Below, in pieces: positions 8,425 to 17,576 of a stretch of DNA of 64,000 bases. Below the pieces are notes generated by a model. That model saw only the letters and a program-made list of their open reading frames with translations. It ran no database searches and had not been told where the DNA came from. Source of the DNA: Danxiaibacter flavus (lineage in GTDB: Bacteria > Bacteroidota > Bacteroidia > Chitinophagales > Chitinophagaceae). Position 1 is the stretch's first letter; every line of letters starts with the position of its first letter. Where the stretch lies: positions 1,116,001 through 1,180,000 of the forward strand of contig NZ_JAULBC010000002.1 in NCBI RefSeq assembly GCF_041060425.1, in the 5' to 3' direction. The position numbers were made by a program, and so were the translations under genes.

Positions 8425-8452
8425 AAAGCCTCCCAAAAGAAAGGAAGGCTTT
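8425..8452 (-). terminator. Hairpin after the alpha-oxoamine synthase gene
   Basis: The arms AAAGCCT (8425-8431) and AGGCTTT (8446-8452) form a 7-bp stem, followed on the minus strand by a T-rich but not pure T tail. Confidence 0.5.
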
Positions 8453-8478
8453 GCTTAGTAAAATATTCTTTTAACGAC

Positions 8479-9738
8479 TTAGTTTGCTTCGGCCATATCA
8501 GGAATGGCTTCAACCTTATAGTCACCTGCATCCAGCTTGGCTTTGGTTTCGCTGAAAGCTTTTATGGTTAGCTTAATGTCTTCTGCAGTATGTGCTGCAG
8601 TTGGAATTAAGCGGTAAATAATATGTCCTTTTGGAATTACGGGATATACTACGATAGAACAGAAGATACCGTAATTTTCACGAAGGTCCATTACCATTGC
8701 AGTAGCTTCTTCTACGCCACCTTTCATGTAAACCGGCGTAACCATAGTATTGGTATTACCAATATCAAATCCATTTTCTTTTAGTCCTTTCTGCAGACTC
8801 AATGCGTTATTCCATAATTTCTCGCGGAGTTCCGGCATGGTGCGCAACATATCCAAACGCTTCAGGTTACCCAGAACGATTGGCATTGGTAAGCTTTTCG
8901 CGAAGATCTGTGAACGGATATTATAACGGATATAATCAATGATCACTTTAGGACCTGCAAGAAATGCTCCGATTGAAGCCATTGATTTGGCGAAAGTAGA
9001 GAAATACAGATCGATGCCATCCTGGCAATCCTGAGCTTCACCCGCACCCATACCAGTTTTACCCAACGTACCAAATCCATGCGCATCATCAACAAGCAGG
9101 CGGAATTCGTATGTGCTCTTAAGATCAATGATCTCTTTTAATTTACCCTGATCTCCGGCCATGCCAAACACGCCTTCAGTAATAACCAGGATACCACCCT
9201 GTCCCTGCTTTTCAATCATCGCTGTTGCTCTTTCCAATTGTTTGGCGCAATCAGCAACATCATTATGTTTAAAAACAAACCTGTGACCAGGGTGAAGGCG
9301 CAAACCATCTATTATACATGCATGGCTTTCAGCATCATATACAATCACGTCATGACGGCCGCAAACGGCGTCAATTGCGCTCATAATACCCTGATAGCCG
9401 AAGTTCATCAATATAGCATCTTCTTTCTGTTCAAATTCTGCCAGCTCTTTTTCCAACTGTTCATGATAGTTACTGTTACCACTCATCATCCTCGCTCCCA
9501 TCGGATATGCAAGGCCGAATGTTTGAGAAGCTTCACCATCCACTTTTCTGATATCCGGATGATTTGCCAATCCTAAATAGTTATTCAGGCTCCATACAAC
9601 TACGTCTTTACCACGAAATTTCATTCTGCTGCCAATCTCGCCCTCCAGTTTAGGAAATGCAAAATATCCATGTGCTCTTTCACGATGTTGTCCAATAGGG
9701 CCGTAATTTTTGATCAGTCTTTCGAAAATATCTGCCAT
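8479..9738 (-). CDS. PLP-dependent alpha-oxoamine synthase (serine palmitoyltransferase / cysteate acyltransferase-like)
   Basis: The 419-residue class II PLP enzyme belongs to the group that condenses an amino acid with an acyl-CoA. Visible features are the N-terminal NNYLGLANHPDIRK, the GNSNYHEQLEKELAEF segment, LLVDDAHGFGTLG with the cofactor Asp and His, and FSTFAKSMASIGAF with the PLP Schiff-base lysine of the TxxK(S/A) pattern. In Bacteroidota this close family makes 3-ketosphinganine for sphingolipids, or the cysteate-derived base of sulfonolipids. The two cannot be separated here. It is cytoplasmic and monocistronic. AONS and KBL are less likely because no biotin or threonine genes are nearby. 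Confidence 0.85.
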   Translation of the reverse strand: MADIFERLIKNYGPIGQHRERAHGYFAFPKLEGEIGSRMKFRGKDVVVWSLNNYLGLANHPDIRKVDGEASQTFGLAYPMGARMMSGNSNYHEQLEKELAEFEQKEDAILMNFGYQGIMSAIDAVCGRHDVIVYDAESHACIIDGLRLHPGHRFVFKHNDVADCAKQLERATAMIEKQGQGGILVITEGVFGMAGDQGKLKEIIDLKSTYEFRLLVDDAHGFGTLGKTGMGAGEAQDCQDGIDLYFSTFAKSMASIGAFLAGPKVIIDYIRYNIRSQIFAKSLPMPIVLGNLKRLDMLRTMPELREKLWNNALSLQKGLKENGFDIGNTNTMVTPVYMKGGVEEATAMVMDLRENYGIFCSIVVYPVIPKGHIIYRLIPTAAHTAEDIKLTIKAFSETKAKLDAGDYKVEAIPDMAEAN

Positions 9739-10207
9739 AAAGTATATATAATTTACAATGATAAAATCCGGTTGCTTTGTTGGATTGGTGATGAACCGGT
9801 TTATACTTTAACCTTCTGTCTGATAAAAAAGGAGCTTCTCAAGATGAAGCAATCATTATCATTTGCGACTGCGCAAAAATAATTCATTCAAATTAAATAT
9901 AGCTTGAGTTTTAAGCCTTCGCATCATAATTTTTTGCACTATCATAGGCGTGATGTGCATAAATATTCCCCGAACCGGCCATATTTCCGGATAAAACGAG
10001 GTTTAAACTACTTTTTGTTAATGAAGCCGACGTTCTTCCTGCGGGTTTAAAGACGAATATTTCAGAGGAAATTAACAAAAATCATCACGTATCAGGTAAC
10101 CGAAGGGGAAAGCCCGGCATTCGTTATTAAATATCAATTTTAAGATCACGTTTTCAAATAATACATATCTTCAACCCTACTTTTGTTCCCCTAATAATTG
10201 TTTTACA
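9739..10207. promoter_or_regulatory. Divergent intergenic region between alpha-oxoamine synthase and pafA
   Basis: No gene is seen in this 469-bp region. It contains a short palindrome, TTTGCG-ACTG-CGCAAA (9862-9877), and at 10178-10185 an exact TACTTTTG box 22 nt before the pafA start. The rest is featureless to my reading. Confidence 0.45.
10178..10185 (+). promoter_or_regulatory. Candidate -7 box of pafA
   Basis: TACTTTTG matches TAnnTTTG exactly and lies 22 nt before the ATG. A TTTTC stretch about 22 nt upstream could be a weak -33 element. The same TACTTTTG occurs before the first DUF3857 gene at 12065. Confidence 0.4.
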
Positions 10208-11863
10208 ATGAAGTATTGCTTTGTTTTTGTTCTTGGTTTATTTACCGTTATTACATCCAACAGTCAAAGTTCTTCAGCAGCAGCTTCCAAACAAGGTGTA
10301 TCCCGTCCTAAACTGGTTGTAGGGATTGTGGTCGATCAAATGCGCTGGGATTATCTTTATCGTTACAACGATGTTTTTAAAGCCAACGGAGGTTTTAAAA
10401 GAATGCTGAACGATGGCTTTTCATGCGAAAACACGATGATACCGTATACTCCAACTGTCACCGCTGCAGGCCACACCTGCGTGTATACCGGTTCTGTTCC
10501 TGCAATCCACGGTATAATGGGAAATGACTGGTATGATAATCAGAAACGCAAAGAAATGTATTGCGCAGGAGATACTTCTGTTCAGACAGTTGGCAGCAGC
10601 AACGCTGCAGCCGGAGCGATGAGCCCGGCCAATATGTTAACCACTACAATTACGGATGAACTAAGATTGGCTACCAATTTCCAGAGCAAGGTAATTGGCG
10701 TTGCGTTGAAGGACAGAGGTGCTATTTTGCCTGCCGGACATTCAGCTAATGCGGCTTACTGGTATGATGGTAAATCCGGCAACTTTATCACCAGCACGTA
10801 TTACATGAATGTATTGCCTGACTGGGTTCAAAATTTTAATAACAGGAAACTGGTGGATTCTCTTTACCAGCTAAACTGGACGCTGGCTCTGCCTAAAGAA
10901 ACTTATCCGATATACTGCACTGCCGATGACAAAGCCTACGAAGGAAAACCTTTTGGCACACCTAATTCAGCAATGCCATATGACTTAAGCAAATATGCAG
11001 GAACAGACTATAGCAAGATTTCTTCAACTCCACATGGTAACACATTAACCGTTGAAATGGCAAAAGCAGCCGTGCTTAACGAAGGTTTAGGGAAAAACGG
11101 TGTAACGGATTTCTTAGCAGTAAGCTTTTCTTCTCCGGATTATGTAGGTCACACATTCGGACCTAATTCATGGGAACAACTGGATGACTATGTGCGCCTT
11201 GACGAAAGCCTTGGCAAATTGTTTGACTTCCTCGACGCATCTGTTGGCAAGGGCCAGTACACAGTATTTCTTACTGCCGACCATGCAGTAGCACATGTAC
11301 CTGGCTTTATGAAGGAGAACAGACTTCCAGGTGGCACAATCAGTGAGAGCACCATTCTTAAAGGTCTTAACCAAATGCTGAAGGACAAATTTGGTAAGGA
11401 TAATATTGTTGTAAACGCGAGCAACTACCAGTTCTATCTGAATCATGCTTTGATAGAATCGTCAGATATGGATAAGAACGATATCATCAGGCAGACGATT
11501 AAATATCTGCGTAATGTAGATGGTGTTGTGAATGCTTTTGAACTGGACAAACTGGCACAGACTACACTTACTTCAACCATTAAGGAACGTGTTACAAATA
11601 GCTATCTTCCTGCACGCAGCGGAGATATCCAGATAATTTTAAAACCGGGATATATTGATGGCGGAGCAACCGGAACAACACATGGCCTTTGGAATCCGTA
11701 TGATTCTCACATTCCTTTGTTATGGTATGGATGGGGCATCAGGAAAGGTAAAACCAATATTGAAACTTACATGACCGATATTTCACCAACCGTAGCTGCA
11801 TTACTTCATATTCAAATGCCCAGCGGAAATGTGGGACAGGTGATTGAGGATGTGATGAAGTAA
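10208..11863 (+). CDS. pafA: PafA-type alkaline phosphatase
   Basis: The 551-residue secreted phosphomonoesterase belongs to the Elizabethkingia PafA family, which releases phosphate from organic esters and is often independent of phosphate starvation. A signal peptide covers about residues 1-20. Metal ligand Asp43 lies in VGIVVDQMRW, the nucleophile Thr85 in YTPTVTAAGHT, Asn106 in GNDWYD, and Lys168 and Arg170 in ALKDRGA. These match the spacing of PafA T79/N100/K162/R164. Further metal residues are seen in SSPDYVGHTFG and TADHAVAH. It has its own promoter box and a strong terminator at 11942-11978. Confidence 0.93.
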   Translation: MKYCFVFVLGLFTVITSNSQSSSAAASKQGVSRPKLVVGIVVDQMRWDYLYRYNDVFKANGGFKRMLNDGFSCENTMIPYTPTVTAAGHTCVYTGSVPAIHGIMGNDWYDNQKRKEMYCAGDTSVQTVGSSNAAAGAMSPANMLTTTITDELRLATNFQSKVIGVALKDRGAILPAGHSANAAYWYDGKSGNFITSTYYMNVLPDWVQNFNNRKLVDSLYQLNWTLALPKETYPIYCTADDKAYEGKPFGTPNSAMPYDLSKYAGTDYSKISSTPHGNTLTVEMAKAAVLNEGLGKNGVTDFLAVSFSSPDYVGHTFGPNSWEQLDDYVRLDESLGKLFDFLDASVGKGQYTVFLTADHAVAHVPGFMKENRLPGGTISESTILKGLNQMLKDKFGKDNIVVNASNYQFYLNHALIESSDMDKNDIIRQTIKYLRNVDGVVNAFELDKLAQTTLTSTIKERVTNSYLPARSGDIQIILKPGYIDGGATGTTHGLWNPYDSHIPLLWYGWGIRKGKTNIETYMTDISPTVAALLHIQMPSGNVGQVIEDVMK

Positions 11864-11867
11864 GGCA

Positions 11868-11938
11868 ATGTACGATGTACGATATTAGATGTATGATGTG
11901 ACCGATCGCAAGTACGAGTTACGAAGTACGAAGTACCT
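11868..11938. repeat. Two heptamer arrays directly after pafA
   Basis: Units at 11868-11902 are ATGTACG x2, ATATTAG, ATGTATG and ATGTGAC. Units at 11911-11938 are AGTACGA, GTTACGA, AGTACGA and AGTACCT. The first begins 5 nt after the pafA stop codon. The second is the reverse complement type of the array at 12022-12049. Confidence 0.8.
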
Positions 11939-11941
11939 GGG

Positions 11942-11978
11942 TGCAAGAGCTCGATTATATCTGAGCTCTTGCATTTTT
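11942..11978 (+). terminator. Terminator of pafA
   Basis: An 11-bp perfect stem, TGCAAGAGCTC (11942-11952) and GAGCTCTTGCA (11963-11973), has a 10-nt loop and a T5 tail. Confidence 0.88.
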
Positions 11979-12021
11979 AAATTTAAGCAGTTGTCTAAAA
12001 AATAACGTAGCCTGCATTAAA

Positions 12022-12049
12022 GTACTTCGTAATTCGTAATTCGTACTTA
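12022..12049. repeat. Heptamer array, GTAATTC family
   Basis: Units are GTACTTC, GTAATTC x2 and GTACTTA. It forms an inverted pair with 11911-11938 across the pafA terminator. Confidence 0.75.
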
Positions 12050-12064
12050 AACCGGTTTTCTTCC

Positions 12065-12110
12065 TACTTTTGTCCGCTATAGATTTTTGTAAATAGAAAT
12101 TTATAGCGGA
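12065..12110 (+). promoter_or_regulatory. Candidate -7 box followed by a 14-bp leader hairpin
   Basis: TACTTTTG (12065-12072) matches TAnnTTTG. Starting at the very next base, arms 12073-12086 and 12097-12110 pair over 14 positions (one G-T) around a 10-nt loop. The hairpin would therefore sit at or next to the 5' end of the transcript of the 645-residue gene, with about 70 nt of AT-rich leader before the ATG. Confidence 0.5.
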
Positions 12111-12180
12111 TATTTATTTTATAAATTTCATATTTAATAAAACACCAAACTGATTATCAAAGCAATTTAAAACGTACCTC

Positions 12181-14118
12181 ATGCTTAAACCCCTTTCAGG
12201 GCTAGTTGTGTGCCTGATATTTTCAACCATAGCCTATTCCCAGTTTCAAACAGCCGATGCTGAAGGTGCATTACAGGCATCTAACCTTAAAAAGATCGAT
12301 AAAAAAGCCAAATACGGCGCGTATCTCATCAACAAAGAATTTCAATTTAATACGGCAAAAGGTATTAACAATCAATCCATTGTTACATCCCAGGAGAACA
12401 GTGTGATTGAAATGGCCAGCATTGCCGAAAAAACGCCTGTCGGCTACCTGGTTCCTTTCAACAGTTTTGTTAAGCTGAAGGATTATGATTTCCAGATCTA
12501 TTACAAAAATGGTTTCAAAACCGTAAAATATCCCCCGGAGAGGATTTCACTTACAGATGATAACATTTTTCTCGACGATGCATATGGGGAGCTTTATGGT
12601 TATCGGGCTGAGGAAGTCGGGCAACGGTACAGGTTTAAATATGAGGCTCAGTATACAGATGCAAAATACCTGACCCGTGTGTTCTTTCATGAGTCATTCC
12701 CGGTAAAGCAGGCGGTCATCAGCTTTAAGGTACCATCCTGGCTGGAACTGGAAGTTCTTGAAAAAAATTTTGAAGGATATAAGATCAGGAAAGAGACACA
12801 AAAAGGAAAAGACTTCACAGTTTATAAATATACTGCCACGGATATGAGTGGGATTAAGCATGAAGCAATGTCACTTGCAAGACCTTTCTATCTTCCTCAC
12901 CTGATCATCACTGTTAAGAGCTTTACTCTAAATAATCAAAAGATCAATGGTTTTAAATCTGTGGACGACATATACGCCTGGTATAACTTTTTATATCGCA
13001 AGGCTCAAAACAATATAGATGCGATAAAAGCACAGGTGGCAACGCTGACACAAGGCAAGCCGACTGATGAGGAAAAGATCAAATCCATTTATTACTGGGT
13101 TCAGGATAACATACGTTATATAGCTTTTGAAGAAGGCTATTCCGGCTTTGTACCACAGACAGTACAGGATGTTTATAAAAACAAATATGGCGACTGTAAG
13201 GGGATGGCTAACCTGCTTACCGAAATGTTGAAAATAGCAGGTTACGATGCACACTTTGCGTGGATTGGCACAAGGGAGATCCCTTATGATATTACCGAGG
13301 TCCAATCAATGTGTGTAGATAATCACGCCATTTCAGTACTTTATTTAAAAGGAAAAACATACTTCATTGACGGCACGGAAAAGTATGCAGCTTTTGGTAA
13401 GGATGCTGCCCGCATTCAGGGAAAGAAAGTTCTGGTAGAACATGGTGACAGTTACAAAATTGAAACCGTTCCGGTGCCTCCTATTGACAACAATCAAATC
13501 AGCACAATCTCAAAACTAAAGATAGACGGAGAGAAAATGACCGGCCACATGTCGGTTACTTTTGATGGTGAATCGCGTCATTTTTTTCACTATATCTACA
13601 ACAATGTTCCGGCTGACAAAAGAAAGAATTTTGTCTCAGGACTGCTGGAAGGGAACTCCGAAAACACAGAGGTTTCCAACATAAAAACTTCCGACTTTAC
13701 CAACAGGGAAATTCCTATCACCATTGAAGGCGATATTGAAGTTAACAACCAGGTAACGCAGATCGACAAAACATTATATACTACCATTGATTTCTTTCCA
13801 CGATCTATAATGGGTTTTAACCCGGAAGAAAACAGGCAGTCTCCTATTGATCTCGGTAATCTTTTCGTCGCGACAGACAAAATCATGCTTGAGCTGGATG
13901 GCAACACAAAGCCTGCATCATTACCCAAAAAATTCACTGCAGCATTTAACAAGAACCAGGTTGATGCTGAATACAATTATTCCAACAATACAATCTCATT
14001 ACAGAAAAAAACGACTATCGCTTCACCGGTTATTCTTCCTGCAGATTTTGAGGCATGGAAAAAGTTTGTAGCCTCAGTGAAAGAGTTTAACAGAAGCAGT
14101 ATTTCGATTCAACAATAA
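12181..14118 (+). CDS. Secreted DUF3857 / transglutaminase-like protein with intact triad
   Basis: The 645-residue protein has a signal peptide (about 1-20, ending near AYSQ). An N-terminal DUF3857 beta domain is followed by a transglutaminase-like core with Cys339 (KYGDCKGMANL), His382 (VDNHAISVL) and Asp397 (YFIDGTEKY) as the triad, and a C-terminal beta-rich region. Such proteins are common secreted or periplasmic proteins of Bacteroidota. A protease or amidase-like activity is plausible but unproven. The stop is 14 nt before the next DUF3857 gene, so they form an operon with the leader hairpin at 12073-12110. Confidence 0.85.
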   Translation: MLKPLSGLVVCLIFSTIAYSQFQTADAEGALQASNLKKIDKKAKYGAYLINKEFQFNTAKGINNQSIVTSQENSVIEMASIAEKTPVGYLVPFNSFVKLKDYDFQIYYKNGFKTVKYPPERISLTDDNIFLDDAYGELYGYRAEEVGQRYRFKYEAQYTDAKYLTRVFFHESFPVKQAVISFKVPSWLELEVLEKNFEGYKIRKETQKGKDFTVYKYTATDMSGIKHEAMSLARPFYLPHLIITVKSFTLNNQKINGFKSVDDIYAWYNFLYRKAQNNIDAIKAQVATLTQGKPTDEEKIKSIYYWVQDNIRYIAFEEGYSGFVPQTVQDVYKNKYGDCKGMANLLTEMLKIAGYDAHFAWIGTREIPYDITEVQSMCVDNHAISVLYLKGKTYFIDGTEKYAAFGKDAARIQGKKVLVEHGDSYKIETVPVPPIDNNQISTISKLKIDGEKMTGHMSVTFDGESRHFFHYIYNNVPADKRKNFVSGLLEGNSENTEVSNIKTSDFTNREIPITIEGDIEVNNQVTQIDKTLYTTIDFFPRSIMGFNPEENRQSPIDLGNLFVATDKIMLELDGNTKPASLPKKFTAAFNKNQVDAEYNYSNNTISLQKKTTIASPVILPADFEAWKKFVASVKEFNRSSISIQQ

Positions 14119-14132
14119 TTTGAACCCACCAA

Positions 14133-16421
14133 ATGAAAAAGATCATTCTGGTTAGTGCATTTGCATGCCTGACTATTCAAACAACATTCGCCCAAAACCG
14201 CATCAGTAAAAGGGAACTGGACATCATCACTAAAAATCAGAAGGCGTCGCCGTTACTTATAGACGATCCCGATTTTACAGCAACAACCGTATCCGGATCA
14301 AACAATGATGGCGCTGTTATCCTTTCACAGAAAACAACTTTCGCTTTCGACAAAAAAGGATTGAGTGCTGGAAAAATAATCGGAAGAAACATTCTCGGTA
14401 TCATATTTGCGCCGTTGACATTGGGCACTTCTATCGTTGCTGCCAACCGCTCAAACGGTGAAACCCAAATGCTGGTGGAAGAAACAGAAAGAAGACGTTT
14501 ATTGCTTAATGACAAGTTCTCTATCGAACAATATTCTATCTTATACTTCCGCCTCTCCAACGAGCTTGATGCATTTTCCGCAAAAGTTATTAAGAAAGAT
14601 GGCTCACAAAAAAATGTAGAGCTGGCTGATGCTGTAAGAGTTGAGAACAGCAACAGTGTTCCGGATATTTTCAGAAGCTATACTGATCAAAAAATATCCA
14701 CTACTTATCGCCCCAGCTTTTATAAAATAGCCGTTCCGGATCTCGAGGAAGGTGATGTTATTGAATACGAATTCAGAAACATCAACAACAGGAGTTACGG
14801 ATCCAATCCCAATTATAAAGAATTTGCTCCGGTATATTACGTGTGCAACAGGTCTATGCCAGTTGCAAAGCAGATCATTGAAATAACAACCGCTGACGAA
14901 CACTATCACCTTGCATACAAGACAATAAAAGGTGCGCCGGATTTTACATCAACATCTAAAAACGGCATCCAGGTATATCGCTGGGTTGATGAACGCAGAG
15001 ATAAACTTCAAAGCGTAAAATATGTAAACACTTATACGGAATTGCCGATGATGAAGTTCCAGGTCAGCTATTCAAAAAATAACAACAATGATCTTGTATG
15101 GTTTAAGAACGACGACGAATTAAAAAAGGACATGACGGCTGAAGAGCTGATGGGAAAGGCTAAAACAGCCTGGTTTCAGCCTGGGAAAGTGCAGAGTTCG
15201 TCATTAAGTGGCTCGTCAGCTGTAGATATTGACGATATGGAAAGTGCCATTTTAAAGTCATTGAAAAAGCGCGGCATCAAAGAAGCTTCCGATGATGATT
15301 ATGTACGCAAGGCCTATTATACCATCCGCTCTAAGACACTTTACAATAGCTGGAACGATTATACTTATGCAAGGATTTTTTCAGACTTACTGAAGGAGAA
15401 AAAAATTGATCACGAGGTAATTGTCACCAACAACAACCATTTGACGGACCTTTCCAAAGTAGCATTTACATCAGAACTTGGCTGGCTGATCAAGTATAAG
15501 GACAAGTTTTACTGTAATCCTTCCGAACATCTTAATCCGGAGGAATTATCATCAGAATTCAATGGCAATGTAGCAGCAAGATTTAATCCCGATGACAAGA
15601 AAGCTAAATTTACTATCGACCGCCTGCCAATTACAGATACACTGACCAACACGCTGACAGTACAATTAAACAGTTCTCTTCCCGATATAACGCAACCAAT
15701 TGTTTCGGTAGACAGAACTACCGAAGCAAAGGGCTCTTTAAAAGATGTACTTATTGATGATGCACTTGCACTAACTCCTTTTATGGAATCTGATTTTAAA
15801 AATTATGACGGAGCCGGTTTATGGGAAGGATTAAGTTCACGTGAAGAAGATAAGGCTTCGGAAGAACTTACGCATCAAAAGAAGGAGTGGAAAGAAGATA
15901 AGCCTTTAATGATGAAAGAAATTGCCAACGGCCAGTATAACGATCACGTTGATAAATACAATTCTTTCCGCGTTGTTGAAGATGGTCGCAGCTATAAGAA
16001 AAGAACATTGAAATACACGGAGAACTTTACACTGACAGAAATGACATCTAACGCCGGAGATGATATTGTTTTAAAACTTCCATCTTTGATAGGTAGCCAG
16101 ACAAGAATAAAGAAAGAAGATAAAACAAGGAATTACCCGGTTAATATTAAGACTACAAGTGCGATAACCTACTATATCAACTTTACCGTTCCAACCGGTT
16201 ATATATTAAAGGGGTGGGAAAGTTTAAATAAGAAGACAGAGAATGATTTTGCCAGCTTTACAACAAGAGCCAAGCTGGAAAATAGTATTCTGTATATCCA
16301 GGCAAGAGAAGTGTTTAAAAAGACCAACGTAGAAGCTGCCAACTGGCCTTCGATTGTAGCAGTATTGGATGCAACGTACAATTTCTCTCAAGCGAAATTG
16401 TTGTTGAAAAAAGGACAATAA
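14133..16421 (+). CDS. Secreted DUF3857 protein with degenerate transglutaminase domain
   Basis: The 762-residue protein has a signal peptide (about 1-20, TTFAQ). The N-terminal half follows the DUF3857 pattern (YRPSFYKIAVPDLEEGDVIEYEF). The middle corresponds to the transglutaminase core of its upstream neighbour, but the GDCKG site reads WNDYTYARIF, the DNHAISV site reads ELGWLIKY and the IDGT site reads CNPSEHL. The catalytic Cys and His therefore appear lost. It may act as a non-catalytic partner of the upstream protein. The transcript ends at a 16-bp terminator. Confidence 0.8.
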   Translation: MKKIILVSAFACLTIQTTFAQNRISKRELDIITKNQKASPLLIDDPDFTATTVSGSNNDGAVILSQKTTFAFDKKGLSAGKIIGRNILGIIFAPLTLGTSIVAANRSNGETQMLVEETERRRLLLNDKFSIEQYSILYFRLSNELDAFSAKVIKKDGSQKNVELADAVRVENSNSVPDIFRSYTDQKISTTYRPSFYKIAVPDLEEGDVIEYEFRNINNRSYGSNPNYKEFAPVYYVCNRSMPVAKQIIEITTADEHYHLAYKTIKGAPDFTSTSKNGIQVYRWVDERRDKLQSVKYVNTYTELPMMKFQVSYSKNNNNDLVWFKNDDELKKDMTAEELMGKAKTAWFQPGKVQSSSLSGSSAVDIDDMESAILKSLKKRGIKEASDDDYVRKAYYTIRSKTLYNSWNDYTYARIFSDLLKEKKIDHEVIVTNNNHLTDLSKVAFTSELGWLIKYKDKFYCNPSEHLNPEELSSEFNGNVAARFNPDDKKAKFTIDRLPITDTLTNTLTVQLNSSLPDITQPIVSVDRTTEAKGSLKDVLIDDALALTPFMESDFKNYDGAGLWEGLSSREEDKASEELTHQKKEWKEDKPLMMKEIANGQYNDHVDKYNSFRVVEDGRSYKKRTLKYTENFTLTEMTSNAGDDIVLKLPSLIGSQTRIKKEDKTRNYPVNIKTTSAITYYINFTVPTGYILKGWESLNKKTENDFASFTTRAKLENSILYIQAREVFKKTNVEAANWPSIVAVLDATYNFSQAKLLLKKGQ

Positions 16422-16448
16422 TAAAAACAGATAGATTTCTTCTACTAC

Positions 16449-16490
16449 AAAAAAGGTTTGATGTCTTGAAACATCAAACCTTTTTTCTTT
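16449..16490. terminator. Strong bidirectional terminator
   Basis: Sixteen perfect base pairs (16449-16464 with 16471-16486) surround a 6-nt loop. A A6 run on one side and T6 on the other could stop transcription from both the DUF3857 operon and the convergent DUF6263 gene. Confidence 0.88.
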
Positions 16491-16498
16491 ATGGAAAT

Positions 16499-16630
16499 TA
16501 ATTGTTACACAGAGCTACACGGGAGAAGACACTGAGTTACACGGAGAACAGGTCCCTTTTGCACATTCGCACATTCACATATTCGCACATTTACAATTTT
16601 CCACTTTCAATTGTCAATTAAATTAAATCT
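16499..16630. repeat. Mixed degenerate repeats at the 3' end of the DUF6263 gene
   Basis: Two copies of an ACAGAGCTACACGG / ACTGAGTTACACGG word (16507-16546) are followed by an 8-base repeat GCACATTC (about 16560-16592). A heptamer array TTCAATT, GTCAATT, AAATTAA (about 16606-16627) then contains the DUF6263 stop codon. Confidence 0.7.
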
Positions 16631-17519
16631 TCGTTCCTGTAACCTTTATCTTAGTCTTGATCTTAACCGGGATCTCCATTCCCATAATTTTCATATTGCC
16701 TTCAATCTGCTGATCAAGATCGGAAGAAGTAGTCATACCGGTGGGCAGATCAAGTTCAGTCGTGCCTTTCTGCGTTCCTTTCATGTTTGTTTCAATCTTC
16801 ATCATCCCCATATCCATAGCGCCACTGGTTATATCAGAGCTGACGTCTATAGTGGCCTTGTTATTATCTACACCTTTAAGCGTAAAGCTGTTGGCCATTT
16901 TAAAATCAAGGCCTGCAGTTAACATCATAGAATCTTTCCAGGTATCACCCACACTTACTTTACTTGACGGAAAAATCTTAAAGGATTGTTCAATCATGCT
17001 TTTTACAAAATCTTTACCCATTATTTTTTCCGTTGTTGTTCTGATCATTGCTTTTCGTGCCGAATCCAGTGGTATAGATCCCACAACACGGTCCAGCAGT
17101 TCATCGATGCCAGTTACATCCTTAACCTGCCCCTTTTCGGATATTGTTATCAGCAAGGGATAGTTCTTCATGCCGTTATACACAAATGTCATAGGGTTAT
17201 TTCCATTCGCTGCAGAAGAATCGTCCGTATCATATGCGGTTCCATTGGATGATCCTTTAAACCTGTTGTAAGTAAGTTTCAAGTGTTTGTCTGCACCCGT
17301 GTTTTGTAATATTTCATAGGTCACATACATCTCAGTCGTATTATCCACATTGTGTTCCTGCCCCTTCATACTTTGTTGCATTTCCTGGTTCATTACAACC
17401 ACGTATTTGTATTTGGCGCCGGCAGGTGGATTAAACTTTAGATCGTATGAACCGTTCTTACAGGAGATGAGCAACAAAACCGAAAAAAGAACACTTAGAT
17501 AAGAGGTTATTTTTGTCAT
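16623..17519 (-). CDS. DUF6263 family lipoprotein
   Basis: The 298-residue protein has a lipoprotein signal peptide (lipobox LLISC, Cys20) and then a beta-rich domain that matches the DUF6263 pattern: an early GAKYKYVVVMNQEMQQ strand and a C-terminal run of alternating polar strands ending IKTKIKVTGTKI. It is probably anchored in the outer or inner membrane facing the periplasm. Its function is unknown. It is monocistronic and convergent with the DUF3857 operon, and its stop codon lies within a heptamer array. Confidence 0.75.
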   Translation of the reverse strand: MTKITSYLSVLFSVLLLISCKNGSYDLKFNPPAGAKYKYVVVMNQEMQQSMKGQEHNVDNTTEMYVTYEILQNTGADKHLKLTYNRFKGSSNGTAYDTDDSSAANGNNPMTFVYNGMKNYPLLITISEKGQVKDVTGIDELLDRVVGSIPLDSARKAMIRTTTEKIMGKDFVKSMIEQSFKIFPSSKVSVGDTWKDSMMLTAGLDFKMANSFTLKGVDNNKATIDVSSDITSGAMDMGMMKIETNMKGTQKGTTELDLPTGMTTSSDLDQQIEGNMKIMGMEIPVKIKTKIKVTGTKI

Positions 17520-17576
17520 TGTTTACAGGTTACTTGTATAAAATTTTTTTAGCCGATGTATAAAACAAAACAACGG

